This document shows, piece after piece, positions 43,257 to 53,190 of a stretch of 64,000 bases of DNA; position 1 is the first letter of the stretch; each line of letters begins with the position of its first letter. This DNA is from Xanthomarina gelatinilytica (lineage in GTDB: Bacteria; Bacteroidota; Bacteroidia; Flavobacteriales; Flavobacteriaceae), in the NCBI RefSeq assembly GCF_000348685.1, contig NZ_ANLA01000009.1, positions 101,662 to 165,661 on the forward strand, given 5' to 3'. The notes under the pieces were generated by a model. It had not been told where the DNA came from. It saw only the letters and a program-made list of their open reading frames with translations, and searched no databases. The translations under genes were made by a program, and so were the position numbers.

Positions 43257-43939
43257 CAGTCGATAAACTTGTAACCTACACCTTTAACGGTCTTGAAGGA
43301 TGTATCGCCTATTTTTTCCCGAAGTTTCCTAATATGTACATCTATGGTCCTTCCTCCAACAACCACTTCATTTCCCCAAACTTTATCCAAAATCTCTTCT
43401 CGTTTAAAAACCTTTCCTGGTTTGGAAGTTAATAGAGACAGTAATTCAAATTCTTTTCTGGGCAGGACTATATCCTTGTTTTTATAGGTGACTTTATAGG
43501 CTTCCCTATTAATAATGAGTTGGCCTATTTTCACTACTGCCTCTTCCACCTCATCGTCTTTAAAACGCCTTAAAAGGGCTTTTACCTTGCTTACCAGTAA
43601 TTTAGGCTTAATGGGTTTGGTAATATAATCGTCTGCACCAGCATCAAATCCTGCCACTTGAGAATAATCTTCTCCCCTGGCAGTTAAAAAGGTAATTACG
43701 GTATTGTTCAGTTCTGGGATGTTCCTTATGTTTTCGCAGGTTTCAATCCCATCCATATCTGGCATCATTAAATCCAGTATAATTAACTGAGGTTTTTCCT
43801 TTTTAGCTTTTTTTATGGCTTTAATACCGTTTTCGGCAGTAAAAACTTGATAGCCTTCATTAGACAGATTGTAACCAACTATTTCCAAAATATCTGGTTC
43901 GTCATCAACCAAAAGAATTTTTATATCCTTTTCATTCAT
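43256..43939 (-). CDS. OmpR/PhoB-family response regulator
   Basis: DNA-binding response regulator of 227 residues. Receiver: DDEPD at residues 11-15, phospho-Asp in IILDLMMPDMDG, Thr/Ser in VITFLTARGED, Lys in YITKPIKPK. Winged-helix output domain from about residue 130: LPRKEFELLSLLTSKPGKVFKREEIL and GRTIDVHIRKLREKIG. Translationally coupled with its kinase by a one-base overlap. Phosphate control is suggested by the PhoB/PhoR-like form but no pho box was found. Confidence 0.93.
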   Translation of the reverse strand: MNEKDIKILLVDDEPDILEIVGYNLSNEGYQVFTAENGIKAIKKAKKEKPQLIILDLMMPDMDGIETCENIRNIPELNNTVITFLTARGEDYSQVAGFDAGADDYITKPIKPKLLVSKVKALLRRFKDDEVEEAVVKIGQLIINREAYKVTYKNKDIVLPRKEFELLSLLTSKPGKVFKREEILDKVWGNEVVVGGRTIDVHIRKLREKIGDTSFKTVKGVGYKFID

Positions 43940-44123
43940 ATAATTCGTATTTCTTTTTTGCTAGGTAAAGATACTATTATTGATAATTACTTTAAACTTA
44001 AACACAGACAAATAACAATTAGGTAACACTGAGCATACATTGCTTTAACAAAAAAAGCAGGTTTAACATTTTTTTGGTACATTTTTTGACATTATTTAGT
44101 AACTTTATATAAATCCATTTTTT

Positions 44124-44456
44124 ATGAAAAAGCAATACGTTTACATTCTAACATTGGTTATTGGCTTGCTCGCATTTAAGGGATTTGGCCAGTCTAACGA
44201 TTTGGTTTTAAACGAACCTTCGGATATTGAGAACCTTTCCATTTATCCCAATCCAGTAAGTACGGGAAAGGTCTATATTACTTCAAAAAACAATGCCCCA
44301 AAACACATTGAGATTTACAATGTTTTGGGTAAAAGCATCCTAACGGTTACCCTTTTACAAAAAGAGCTGAATGTTTCCAAGTTAAAAGCTGGGGTTTATA
44401 TTATTAAGGTAACCGAAAACAACATCTCTACTACTAGAAAACTTGTTATTAGGTAA
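44124..44456 (+). CDS. Mini-protein consisting of signal peptide and T9SS sorting domain
   Basis: Protein of 110 residues: signal peptide (VIGLLAFKGFGQ), a 15-residue linker (SNDLVLNEPSDIENLS) and then the complete T9SS type A sorting domain from IYPNPVSTGKVYIT to the end TRKLVIR. There is essentially no cargo domain. Such an isolated sorting domain is unusual; possible roles are a filler cargo, a decoy or a remnant. A TAACTTTA box lies about 20 nt upstream, one mismatch from the -7 consensus. Followed 115 nt later by a large T9SS protein with its own promoter. Confidence 0.75.
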   Translation: MKKQYVYILTLVIGLLAFKGFGQSNDLVLNEPSDIENLSIYPNPVSTGKVYITSKNNAPKHIEIYNVLGKSILTVTLLQKELNVSKLKAGVYIIKVTENNISTTRKLVIR

Positions 44457-44532
44457 TTATAGCTTTAGTGTTATATAATTGTAAAATAGCCAATTAATTA
44501 TGGATTCTAATTATTTTTAGTCAATAAATTCT

Positions 44533-44540
44533 TATATTTG
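44533..44540 (+). promoter_or_regulatory. -7 box of T9SS protein gene
   Basis: TATATTTG matches TAnnTTTG exactly, 31 nt upstream of the ATG at 44572. No clear -33 box. Confidence 0.6.
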
Positions 44541-44571
44541 CTAACCTAATTTTATATATAAATAATCAATT

Positions 44572-46323
44572 ATGAAAAAAATTTACTTTTTATTATTAGC
44601 TCTCATTGGCTTTTCTTCTTTTGCACAATCACCAATTATCACTTCCATTGTAGATGGAGATTGTTCTGGAGGAAACCCAAAATTATTAGAAATTTATGCA
44701 AATGGTGCAGTTGACTTTTCTTTATATAGCTTAGAAAACCAAACCAATGCCAACACCACATGGGGAAACTCTCAAGATTTATCAAGCTTAGGAACTGTAG
44801 TAGATGATTTTGTATACGTCACTACATCAGGCAGTGCAGACGCTATAATTAGTGAATTTCCTTCTTTAGCTTCAGCTAATATTTTAATTTCAAACACCAT
44901 GAATTTGAACGGTGATGATAGAATTAGAATTGTATTAACTTCTGATTCTACAGTAATTGATCAATATGGTGTAAGTGATGTTGATGGTAGTGGCGAATCT
45001 TGGGAATATGCTGATTCTTATGCTACTAGAGTTAATGGAACAGGACCTGATGGTGGTTTCATTGAAGCTAATTGGAATTATGGAGGTGCTGGAACTTTAG
45101 ATGGTCTGGGAATATGTCAAGGTGGATCAGATGCATTTGAAACATTGATGGGTGGAATTGGTGTATACACAACAACTGGTTCTACAGAACCTACTTTAAA
45201 CATTTTAACACCTGGCGAAGGTGCTACATTAATACCGGGAACAACAAGTGTAAACCTATCCATTAATGTGCAAAACTTTAATGTCGGTCCAACAACCGGT
45301 GGTTTCGATGGACATATCCATTGGACCATTAACGGAAATGCGCAATCAATGAAATATGACACAAATGATGAAAGTATATCCGTTGCAGATGGACAATCTT
45401 ATACAATATTTATGCAATTGGTAGATAATGCGCACGCACCTATTTCTCCTGCTGTTAATGCTACTGTTAACTTCTCTGTTGCATCTGCAACTGTAGTAGC
45501 TGATTTAGCTGCTTTAAGAGCAGATTATGTTGCTAATGGAGCTGGAGCTTATTATCAATTATCAAGTACTCCCACTGTAACCTACACAAGATCCAATAGA
45601 AACCAAAAGTATATCCAAGACGTTACTGCTGGTATATTAATTGATGATGCAGCTGGTAATATTTCTACTACTTTTGCTATTGGAGACGGTATGTCTGGTT
45701 TAATGGGGCAAGCGTCTGAATTTAATGGGGTACTTCAGTTAATACCTATAACAGACGCATCTGTTACAACTGGTACAACTGTTACACCTCAAGTTGTAAC
45801 TATTACAGATTTATTGACTGGATGGGAAACTTATGAGTCTGAATTGGTACAAATAAACAACACATCTTTTACAGATGCTGGTGGCACATTTGCTACAAGT
45901 ACTAATTATGACATTACTGATCCTTCTACTGGAACAATGGTTTTTAGACCATTTAATGAAGCTGATTATATTGGAGAAACTATTCCTTCTGGAACTTTAC
46001 CATTAGTTGGCTTAATAGCTGAATTTGGTGGTGCACCACAAATTAGTGCTAGATCATTAAATGATTTGACTTTATCTACGTCAGCTTATGAATTGACTGA
46101 TTTCAATGTATATCCAAACCCAACATCTACAGGTTATGTTAACATTACCAGTAAGACCAACGATATTATTAACGTAGCTGTTTTTGATATTTTAGGAAAA
46201 CAAGTATTGAATAACACTGTAAACAACAATAGATTGGATGTGTCTACCTTAACAACTGGTGTTTACATTATGAAGATTTCTCAAAATGGACAAGTTATCA
46301 CTAAAAAGTTAGTGGTGAAATAA
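44572..46323 (+). CDS. T9SS secreted protein with lamin-tail-like and OB-like domains
   Basis: Secreted protein of 583 residues. Signal peptide (LALIGFSSFAQ), a lamin-tail/LTD-like domain (residues 25-200, SIVDGDCSGGNPKLLEIYANGAVDFSLYSL, typical of extracellular nucleases and surface proteins), a central Ig-like domain (STEPTLNILTPGEGATL), a strand-rich domain with DDAAGNISTTFAIGDGMSG resembling DUF5689/OB-type, and a C-terminal T9SS domain FNVYPNPTSTGYVNITSK ... QVITKKLVVK. No catalytic nuclease motif was seen. The terminator at 46345-46376 ends the unit. Confidence 0.8.
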   Translation: MKKIYFLLLALIGFSSFAQSPIITSIVDGDCSGGNPKLLEIYANGAVDFSLYSLENQTNANTTWGNSQDLSSLGTVVDDFVYVTTSGSADAIISEFPSLASANILISNTMNLNGDDRIRIVLTSDSTVIDQYGVSDVDGSGESWEYADSYATRVNGTGPDGGFIEANWNYGGAGTLDGLGICQGGSDAFETLMGGIGVYTTTGSTEPTLNILTPGEGATLIPGTTSVNLSINVQNFNVGPTTGGFDGHIHWTINGNAQSMKYDTNDESISVADGQSYTIFMQLVDNAHAPISPAVNATVNFSVASATVVADLAALRADYVANGAGAYYQLSSTPTVTYTRSNRNQKYIQDVTAGILIDDAAGNISTTFAIGDGMSGLMGQASEFNGVLQLIPITDASVTTGTTVTPQVVTITDLLTGWETYESELVQINNTSFTDAGGTFATSTNYDITDPSTGTMVFRPFNEADYIGETIPSGTLPLVGLIAEFGGAPQISARSLNDLTLSTSAYELTDFNVYPNPTSTGYVNITSKTNDIINVAVFDILGKQVLNNTVNNNRLDVSTLTTGVYIMKISQNGQVITKKLVVK

Positions 46324-46344
46324 TCATTTATTAGTATAAATTTT

Positions 46345-46376
46345 AAAAGCGTTATCAAAATTGGTAACGCTTTTTT
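46345..46376 (+). terminator. Terminator after T9SS protein gene
   Basis: Perfect 10-bp stem AAAAGCGTTA / TAACGCTTTT with a 10-nt loop, followed by T-run. Confidence 0.85.
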
Positions 46377-46384
46377 ATTTTACA

Positions 46385-46392
46385 TACTTTTG
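46385..46392 (+). promoter_or_regulatory. -7 box of LuxE-like gene
   Basis: TACTTTTG matches TAnnTTTG exactly, 17 nt upstream of the ATG at 46410. It follows the previous terminator directly. Confidence 0.55.
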
Positions 46393-46409
46393 TTGAGACT
46401 TGATTTAAC

Positions 46410-47390
46410 ATGATAGACACAACAGGCATTTTTCAATTACAGTCAGAAGCCACATTCGAAGACATGGCTTTTAAAATTTTCAATTTTCAATTTGAAAACA
46501 ATGTTGTGTACCGTTCCTTTTGCGATTTACTCTACATCAACCCTAGTGATGTATGCTCTTTAAAGGAGATTCCCTTTCTCCCTATCCAATTTTTTAAAAC
46601 GCATAAGATCTTGAGTTCTAATCAAGCCGTAGAGAAAACATTCACTAGTTCTGGTACAACCGGAAGCACCACCAGCAAACATTATGTTACAGATTTAAAT
46701 ATTTACGAAAAAAGTTTTAATCAAGGCTTTGAACAGTTTTATGGAAACATAGAAGATTATACTGTTTTGGCCTTATTGCCAAGTTATTTGGAGCGTGATG
46801 GTTCTTCCTTAATTTATATGGTGGACGCTTTAATAAAACAATCCAAAAAACCTAAAAGTGGATTTTATTTAGATAACCTTACAGAATTAAAAGACACGTT
46901 AATTCAGCTGGAAATTGCTAATGAAAACGTCCTGTTAATAGGTGTGTCTTTTGCCCTTTTGGATTTAATTGAACAACATCCATTTCAATTAAAGAACACC
47001 ATAGTAATGGAAACAGGTGGCATGAAAGGCAGACGTAAAGAACTGGTTAGGGAAGAACTTCATGAGAGACTTAAAAAAGGGTTTGGGACAAAACAAATAC
47101 ACAGTGAATATGGCATGACTGAATTATTGAGTCAAGCTTATTCCAAAGGAAATGGTGTTTTTGAATGTTCCAAGACCATGAAGGTTTTTGCCAGAGATAC
47201 TGAAGATGCCTTAACAATTTTAGATAACAATAAAACTGGAGGCATCAATATTATAGATTTGGCCAATGTAAATTCCTGTTCTTTTATTGCTACGCAAGAT
47301 TTGGGTCGTGTATATAAAAATGGCAACTTTGAAATTATTGGAAGATTCGACAATTCTGATATTAGAGGTTGTAACTTGATGGCCTTATAA
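46410..47390 (+). CDS. LuxE-like acyl-protein synthetase/acyl transferase
   Basis: Enzyme of 326 residues resembling the LuxE family (PF04443) of acyl-protein synthetases. The adenylation loop TFTSSGTTGSTTSKH (near residue 75) matches the P-loop of AMP-forming enzymes, followed by LLPSYLERDGSSL, TGGMKGRRKELVR and EYGMTELLSQAY, as in other LuxE homologues. In bioluminescent bacteria LuxE activates fatty acids; in flavobacteria the substrate is unknown, and no lux genes are nearby. Converges with tyrS and is separated from it by a bidirectional hairpin. Confidence 0.83.
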   Translation: MIDTTGIFQLQSEATFEDMAFKIFNFQFENNVVYRSFCDLLYINPSDVCSLKEIPFLPIQFFKTHKILSSNQAVEKTFTSSGTTGSTTSKHYVTDLNIYEKSFNQGFEQFYGNIEDYTVLALLPSYLERDGSSLIYMVDALIKQSKKPKSGFYLDNLTELKDTLIQLEIANENVLLIGVSFALLDLIEQHPFQLKNTIVMETGGMKGRRKELVREELHERLKKGFGTKQIHSEYGMTELLSQAYSKGNGVFECSKTMKVFARDTEDALTILDNNKTGGINIIDLANVNSCSFIATQDLGRVYKNGNFEIIGRFDNSDIRGCNLMAL

Positions 47391-47462
47391 GTTTTAAGCA
47401 CTAATTACACTAACTGAATTATCTAAAAAAAGGAATAAACCCGTTTATATAAAAAAGCAAAA

Positions 47463-47488
47463 CGTCCCAATATTTTGGGACGCTTTTT
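47463..47488. terminator. Bidirectional terminator between LuxE-like gene and tyrS
   Basis: 8-bp stem CGTCCCAA / TTGGGACG with TATT loop, and AT-rich arms providing T-runs on both strands. Confidence 0.85.
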
Positions 47489-47491
47489 ACT

Positions 47492-48799
47492 TTAAATCAC
47501 TTTAATAATATAGGTGTTCTTTTTTCCTTTATTTAAAATGATATACTTGTTGTTTATTAAATCGTTAGCTGTAAGCTGGTAATCTTCTGTTACTTTTTCT
47601 TTGTTTACGGATACGGCATTTTCCTTTAATGCCCTTCTGGCTTCACTATTGGATGCCAAGAAATTTGTTTTAGCTGAAAGGGCCGCAATCATATCCAGGC
47701 CTTCATTTAAATCTGTTTGAGGGATTTCGGCTTGTGGCACTCCTTCAAAAACATCTAAAAAGGTCTTTTCGTCCAAGGTTTTGATATCATCTTTAAACGA
47801 TTTACTAAACAGTATGTTCGAGGCTTTCTCAGCATTTTCAAAATCGGCTTTGGAATGCACAAAGGTGGTCACCTCTTCTGCCAAACGTTTTTGCAACAAA
47901 CGCATATGTGGCATTTGTTTGTGTTCTGCCACTAGAGCTTCTATGGTTTCTTTATCTAAAAAGGTGAAAATTTTTATATATTTTTCGGCATCTTCATCGC
48001 TAGTATTCAACCAAAACTGATAAAATTTATACACAGAGGTCTTGTCTGCATCCAACCAAATATTACCACCTTCACTTTTTCCAAATTTAGAACCATCGGC
48101 TTTGGTAATCAAAGGACAAGTCATGGCAAAAGCTTTGGCTTCCTTCCCCACATTCATACGTCTAACCAATTCGGTTCCTGTAGTGATGTTTCCCCATTGG
48201 TCACTTCCACCCATTTGCAGCAAGCAGTTGTAGTGTTTATGCAAATGGTAAAAATCGTAACCTTGTATAAGTTGGTAGGTAAACTCTGTAAAAGACATGC
48301 CTACATTGCCTTCTTCTCCGGAAAATCGTTTTTTTACCGAATCCTTAGCCATCATATAGTTTACTGTAATACGCTTCCCGACGTCTCTAGCAAAGTCTAT
48401 GAATGAAAAGTTTTTCATCCAATCGTAATTATTAACTAAAACAGGTGCATTTTCCTCTTTAGAATCAAAATCCAAAAACCTTGAAAGGACATTTTTAATT
48501 CCCTGTACATTTTTGTTCAATGTTTCTTCATCCAGTAAATTGCGCTCATCACTTTTCCCTGAAGGGTCCCCAATCATTCCAGTGGCACCTCCAACCAAGG
48601 CTATGGGCTTATGACCTGCTTTTTTAAGATGAACCAATAAAATAATAGGAACCAAACTACCAATATGCAAAGAATCTGAAGTAGGATCAAACCCTATATA
48701 AGCAGTTGTGCTCTCTTTATTTAATTGTTCTTCAGTTCCAGGCATGATATCGTGTACCATACCTCTCCAACGTAGCTCTTCAACAAATTTATTGGTCAT
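47492..48799 (-). CDS. tyrS: Tyrosyl-tRNA synthetase
   Basis: Class I aminoacyl-tRNA synthetase of 435 residues. HIGH motif SLHIGSL near residue 50, KMSKS-like KFGKSEGG near residue 240, and a C-terminal S4 domain ([12 protein letters not shown] ... [15 protein letters not shown]). The ATG at 48799 ([13 protein letters not shown]) is preferred to a start 30 nt upstream. The -7 box at 48827-48834 lies 28 nt before it. Convergent with LuxE-like gene. Confidence 0.97.
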   Translation of the reverse strand: MTNKFVEELRWRGMVHDIMPGTEEQLNKESTTAYIGFDPTSDSLHIGSLVPIILLVHLKKAGHKPIALVGGATGMIGDPSGKSDERNLLDEETLNKNVQGIKNVLSRFLDFDSKEENAPVLVNNYDWMKNFSFIDFARDVGKRITVNYMMAKDSVKKRFSGEEGNVGMSFTEFTYQLIQGYDFYHLHKHYNCLLQMGGSDQWGNITTGTELVRRMNVGKEAKAFAMTCPLITKADGSKFGKSEGGNIWLDADKTSVYKFYQFWLNTSDEDAEKYIKIFTFLDKETIEALVAEHKQMPHMRLLQKRLAEEVTTFVHSKADFENAEKASNILFSKSFKDDIKTLDEKTFLDVFEGVPQAEIPQTDLNEGLDMIAALSAKTNFLASNSEARRALKENAVSVNKEKVTEDYQLTANDLINNKYIILNKGKKNTYIIKVI

Positions 48800-48826
48800 T
48801 ATTTCTGTTTTAATATTTAATTGCGG

Positions 48827-48834
48827 CAAAGATA
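48827..48834 (-). promoter_or_regulatory. -7 box of tyrS
   Basis: Minus strand TATCTTTG matches TAnnTTTG exactly, 28 nt upstream of the start codon. Confidence 0.6.
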
Positions 48835-48887
48835 AAAATCAATGAATAATTACTCTCTCTTTATTAATAATTCTTTATTTTAGTTTT

Positions 48888-49895
48888 ATGATATTAGTAA
48901 CTGGAGGCACTGGATTGGTTGGTTCGCATCTACTGTACCAATTAACAACAAACAACAATCCTGTAAGGGCAATTTATAGGAATAAGAACAAACTCGCTTT
49001 AACAAAAAAAATCTTTTCCTATTATTCTGAAAACCCAGATATCCTTTTCAATAAAATTGATTGGGTTGAAGCAGATTTGTTGGACATTCCTCTTTTAACA
49101 GAAGCCTTTAAAGGAATAACACATGTTTACCATGCTGCTGCTTTTGTGTCTTTTGAACCTGATAAATACCACTTATTGAGAAAAACCAATATTGAAGGCA
49201 CAGCAAACATAGTTAACCTAAGTATCGCGAATAAAATTGAAAAACTGTGTTATGTAAGCTCTGTTGCTACTATTGGCAGCGCTACAAGTAAAGATACTTT
49301 AAATGAACTGACGCTTTGGAACCCAGAAGCTGACAACAGTGTTTATAGTATCACAAAATATGGTGCAGAAATGGAAGTTTGGCGAGGCACACAAGAAGGT
49401 TTAGATGCTGTAATAGTAAATCCAGGTGTGATTATTGGTCCAGGAATCTGGAACTACGGAAGTGGCAATATCTTTAAAAAAGTTTACAACGGTTTACCCT
49501 TTTATACCAAAGGGGTAACTGGATATGTGGGTATAGAAGATGTTGTATTGCCTATGATGAAACTTATGGAGAGTCCTATTAAAAACGAACGCTTTATCTT
49601 GGTTTCTGAAAATTGGCCCTATAAACAATTTATTGACAAAATAGCAACTTCCTTAAATGTTAAAGCACCTTCAAAAAAAGCCAGTTCTTTGTTGTTGCAA
49701 ATGGGCTGGAGATTGGATTGGTTGAAACACAAATTAACAGGAAAACGAAGACGATTGAGCAAACAACTGGTCCATACATTAAATTCTAAATCGGTTTACG
49801 ATAATACTAAACTAAAAACCCAATTGAACTATCAATTTAAACCTCTTGAAAAAAGCATTAAAGAGGTTGCTGGCATTTTTTTAAAAGAGCATTAA
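48888..49895 (+). CDS. NAD-dependent epimerase/dehydratase family protein (SDR)
   Basis: Extended short-chain dehydrogenase of 335 residues. N-terminal cofactor site ILVTGGTGLVGSHLL, then DLLDIPLL, HAAAFVSF and catalytic VYSITKYGAE (YxxxK near residue 165). Resembles dihydroflavonol-4-reductase-like enzymes. Substrate unknown. Its 3' end overlaps the convergent DUF4296 gene by 4 nt, so no terminator lies between. Confidence 0.87.
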   Translation: MILVTGGTGLVGSHLLYQLTTNNNPVRAIYRNKNKLALTKKIFSYYSENPDILFNKIDWVEADLLDIPLLTEAFKGITHVYHAAAFVSFEPDKYHLLRKTNIEGTANIVNLSIANKIEKLCYVSSVATIGSATSKDTLNELTLWNPEADNSVYSITKYGAEMEVWRGTQEGLDAVIVNPGVIIGPGIWNYGSGNIFKKVYNGLPFYTKGVTGYVGIEDVVLPMMKLMESPIKNERFILVSENWPYKQFIDKIATSLNVKAPSKKASSLLLQMGWRLDWLKHKLTGKRRRLSKQLVHTLNSKSVYDNTKLKTQLNYQFKPLEKSIKEVAGIFLKEH

Positions 49896-50347
49896 TTATT
49901 TTCCAAGGTTTTAGTTGGGATAATGTCTTCTTTAATAAAGCCTTTATTTTTACGCTTGGATCGTTTTATGGAATCTAATTTTTTCTCTTCGTACTTTTCT
50001 TTTTCATACAGCACATTATATTTAGTTCTTAAAGTTTTTAAACTGTCGTTTACTTTATTAATAATTTCCTGATAATCGTTTATATAATATGTATAATAAT
50101 TATTGCTGTTTAAAAACTGTAAACTGTCTATGTTATGTTTGTCATAAACATAAGAGTCTGGTACAATTCCATTTTTTTCCAGGATGGATTTGTTAATACC
50201 TTTTGCAGCATTCAACAGGGACACATCCAATAGAACCTCTACCATTTTGTCTTTGGAAAGAAGGTTTTCAGGTTTCTTGGGTTTTTCGGCATCATAACAG
50301 GAAGTTATAAGTGAAAAAAGCGTTATGGCAATGAATATGTTTTTCAT
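49892..50347 (-). CDS. DUF4296 lipoprotein
   Basis: Small lipoprotein of 151 residues (lipobox SLITSC, lipidated Cys near residue 17) with the DUF4296 pattern PENLLSKDKMVEVLLDVSLL and a helical, lysine-rich C-terminus (YEKEKYEEKKLDSIKRSKRK). Family function unknown; found in most flavobacteria near pyrC. It starts directly after the dihydroorotase stop. The 3' end overlaps the convergent SDR gene. Confidence 0.85.
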   Translation of the reverse strand: MKNIFIAITLFSLITSCYDAEKPKKPENLLSKDKMVEVLLDVSLLNAAKGINKSILEKNGIVPDSYVYDKHNIDSLQFLNSNNYYTYYINDYQEIINKVNDSLKTLRTKYNVLYEKEKYEEKKLDSIKRSKRKNKGFIKEDIIPTKTLENN

Positions 50348-51688
50348 TTATCTGTTAAATGTTAGTCGTTTTCCATGTTTGGTAGCACTAAACTTAGAAT
50401 TCTCATATACTAAATGACCATTTAATATGGTATGGGTAACCCTGGATTTAAAAGCTGTTCCTTCGAAAGGCGACCAGCCACATTTATACAATATGTTTTG
50501 TTTGTTTACGGTCCAAGGGTTGTTTAGGTTTACAATAACCAAATCGGCAAAATACCCTTCTTTTATAAAGCCTCTTTTTTCAATTTGAAATAGGATGGCT
50601 GGATTGTGGCACATTTTTTCCACCAACTTTTCCATGGAGATTTTACCTTTATGATGAGCCTCCAACATGGCCACTAAGGCATGCTGAACCAAAGGTCCTC
50701 CAGAAGGTGCTTTGGTATACACTTGTTTTTTTTCTTCTAGGGTATGTGGTGCATGATCTGTAGCCAGGACATCTATTCTTCCGTCCAAAAAGGCTTTCCA
50801 TAATTCTTCCCTATCTTTTGCGGTTTTAACAGCTGGATTCCATTTTATCAATGTCCCTTTAGTATCGTAATCCTCTTCGCTAAACCACAAATGGTGAACA
50901 CAAACTTCGGCAGTTATTTTTTTGTCTTTTAATGGTATTTTATTTGAAAACAGTTTGGTTTCAATTCCAGTGGATAAATGAAACACATGCAATCTAGCTC
51001 CTGTTTTTTTTGCCAATTCTATGGCTTTAGAAGAAGAAATATAACAGGCCTTTTCACTTCTAATATGTGGATGAAGCTTTATAGGAATATTGTCTCCATA
51101 TTCCTTTTTATACACTTCCAGGTTGGCTTTAATGGTTGCTTCATCTTCACAATGCACAGAAATTATCATATCTGTACTGGAAAATATATTTTCCAATACT
51201 TCCGGATTATCCACTAGCATATTTCCGGTAGAGGAGCCTAAAAACAATTTTAAACCAGCAACTTCTTTAGGGTTTACTTTTAAAATTTCCTCTAAATTAT
51301 CGTTTGTGCCACCAAACATAAAAGAATAATTGGCATAAGAGGTTTCGGATGCTATTTTAAACTTCTCGTTTAAAGCCTCTATGGTTGTGGTTTGTGGGTT
51401 GGTATTTGGCATCTCAATATACGAAGTAATACCTCCAGCAATGGCAGCTTTGGATTCGGTTTCAATAGTTGCCTTGTGCGTTAAACCAGGTTCCCTAAAA
51501 TGCACTTGATCATCTATAACTCCTGGAATGACATAGTTTCCTTCGGCATCGATAATTTTTACATTAGAGGATTTGGCACTTATGGAATTGGAAACCTCTT
51601 TAATGATGTCGTTTTCAATAAGAATGTCTCCTTCAAAAATCTGTCCTTCATTAACTATTTTAGCATTCTTAATTAGTATGTTGCTCAT
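50348..51688 (-). CDS. pyrC: Dihydroorotase
   Basis: Zinc-dependent amidohydrolase of pyrimidine biosynthesis, 446 residues (multifunctional-type). Metal motif VIDDQVHFREPGLTHKA (DxH with HFREPG), HCEDEATIK and LATDHAPHTLEEK. Located 1 nt downstream of the GT2 gene and immediately upstream of the DUF4296 lipoprotein gene, giving a three-gene operon (51690-49892). Confidence 0.93.
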   Translation of the reverse strand: MSNILIKNAKIVNEGQIFEGDILIENDIIKEVSNSISAKSSNVKIIDAEGNYVIPGVIDDQVHFREPGLTHKATIETESKAAIAGGITSYIEMPNTNPQTTTIEALNEKFKIASETSYANYSFMFGGTNDNLEEILKVNPKEVAGLKLFLGSSTGNMLVDNPEVLENIFSSTDMIISVHCEDEATIKANLEVYKKEYGDNIPIKLHPHIRSEKACYISSSKAIELAKKTGARLHVFHLSTGIETKLFSNKIPLKDKKITAEVCVHHLWFSEEDYDTKGTLIKWNPAVKTAKDREELWKAFLDGRIDVLATDHAPHTLEEKKQVYTKAPSGGPLVQHALVAMLEAHHKGKISMEKLVEKMCHNPAILFQIEKRGFIKEGYFADLVIVNLNNPWTVNKQNILYKCGWSPFEGTAFKSRVTHTILNGHLVYENSKFSATKHGKRLTFNR

Positions 51689-51689
51689 G

Positions 51690-52415
51690 TTATTTGCTAT
51701 TGAAAATACTTTTTAATTTCATTTTAATGACACCAAAAATGGCTTCGGAGATGATGCCTCCACTCATTTTTGATTTCCCTCTTTTTCGGTCTGTAAAAAT
51801 AACTGGAACCTCAACAATTTGAAACTTTTTTAAATAGGCTTTAAATTTCATTTCAATTTGAAAGGCATAGCCCACAAACTCTATCTTATCCAAATTAATG
51901 GCTTCCAAAACAGCTCTTTTGTAACAAACAAATCCAGCTGTGGTGTCTTCAATCTTCATTCTGGTAATGAACCTGACATATTTTGAGGCAAAATAAGACA
52001 GTAAAATTCGGCTCATAGGCCAATTGACCACATTCACGCCCTTAATATACCTGGAGCCTATGGCCACATCTGCTCCGTCTACATGGCAAGCGTTGTAAAG
52101 CTTTATTAAATCGTTGGGATCGTGAGAAAAATCGGCATCCATTTCAAAAATATACTTGTACCCTTTAGACAAACACCATTTAAAACCTGCAATATATGCC
52201 GTTCCCAATCCTGTTTTTTCCTTACGATTAAGCAAAAACAGGTTTTTCTGAAATTCTTGTTGTAATTCGGTTACTTTTTTGGCTGTTAAATCCGGTGAAT
52301 TGTCATCGACCACTAAAATATGAAATTCTTTACTTTGAGAAAAGACGGCTTTTATAATAGCTTCAATATTCTCAATTTCATTGTAGGTTGGAATAATAAC
52401 AATGGCGTCGTTCAT
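51690..52415 (-). CDS. Polyprenol monophosphomannose synthase-like GT2
   Basis: GT2 enzyme of 241 residues, similar to dolichol-phosphate mannose synthase. Motifs: IVIIPTYNEIENIEAII, VVDDNSPDLTAKKV, FEMDADFSHDPNDL (DxD) and IGSRYIKG. No membrane helix. Makes a lipid-linked sugar from GDP-mannose by homology, used for glycosylation of secreted proteins or polymers. Overlaps in context with pyrC (1 nt gap). Confidence 0.87.
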   Translation of the reverse strand: MNDAIVIIPTYNEIENIEAIIKAVFSQSKEFHILVVDDNSPDLTAKKVTELQQEFQKNLFLLNRKEKTGLGTAYIAGFKWCLSKGYKYIFEMDADFSHDPNDLIKLYNACHVDGADVAIGSRYIKGVNVVNWPMSRILLSYFASKYVRFITRMKIEDTTAGFVCYKRAVLEAINLDKIEFVGYAFQIEMKFKAYLKKFQIVEVPVIFTDRKRGKSKMSGGIISEAIFGVIKMKLKSIFNSK

Positions 52416-52523
52416 TAAAAAGTATATAATTTCAACAAATGTAATCTATTTAAAAGAGATAGTTTTTTAAATATTCCTTAAAAAATATGAAATATCTATT
52501 ATTTTTTATAATAATTTTACAAG

Positions 52524-53177
52524 ATGATACGTCCTACATCCACAAACGATTTTTTTATCATCTTAATTGTAGTTAGCTTGGTTTTTGTGGCTATCGCAAA
52601 ATTATTGTTTGAAAAAAGATTCAATCATTTTGCCTCCATATTAATCAATTCCAGCTATTTGAAAGTATATTCCAAAGATCAAAAATTCATTGATTTATTT
52701 GATGGTTTGCTGTTCTTAAATTTACTGTTTTCTGCTTCAATTTTTGGTTTCATATGTTACAACACCTTATTTGAAAGCATAGAAATGTCTGTTGCTTTAA
52801 TATTTAAGTTCATGTTTGGTATTGGTGTATTTATATTGATTAAAGTTTTGTTGGAACGACTTATAGGCAGTCTTTTTAGCATAGATAATTTAATGGACAA
52901 ATACCTATTTCAAAAAACCAGTTATAAAAATTACTTGGGGTTGGCACTTATTCCCATCAATGTGCTTTTACTTTTCAGCATGACACCAAATAAGGCCATA
53001 GTTTTAACCGTTATTATCTTATTAACCGTTATAAACATTATAGGTTTGCTTACTTCCTACAAATCAAATCTTAATTTAATTAAAAGAGATTTTTTCTATT
53101 TTATTTTATATCTTTGCGCACTTGAAATTGGACCTTATATTATTTTATATAAGGTTTTTATAGAAACCAAAGTTTAA
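52524..53177 (+). CDS. DUF4271 membrane protein
   Basis: Integral membrane protein of 217 residues with about six helices, matching DUF4271 in size and layout (FKFMFGIGVFILIKVLLERLIGS ... FYLILYLCALEIGPYIILYK-like end). Function unknown. It is followed after 13 nt by hemD, an arrangement conserved in flavobacteria, so it is likely co-expressed with haem biosynthesis. Confidence 0.8.
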   Translation: MIRPTSTNDFFIILIVVSLVFVAIAKLLFEKRFNHFASILINSSYLKVYSKDQKFIDLFDGLLFLNLLFSASIFGFICYNTLFESIEMSVALIFKFMFGIGVFILIKVLLERLIGSLFSIDNLMDKYLFQKTSYKNYLGLALIPINVLLLFSMTPNKAIVLTVIILLTVINIIGLLTSYKSNLNLIKRDFFYFILYLCALEIGPYIILYKVFIETKV

Positions 53178-53190
53178 TACATACTAGCCT

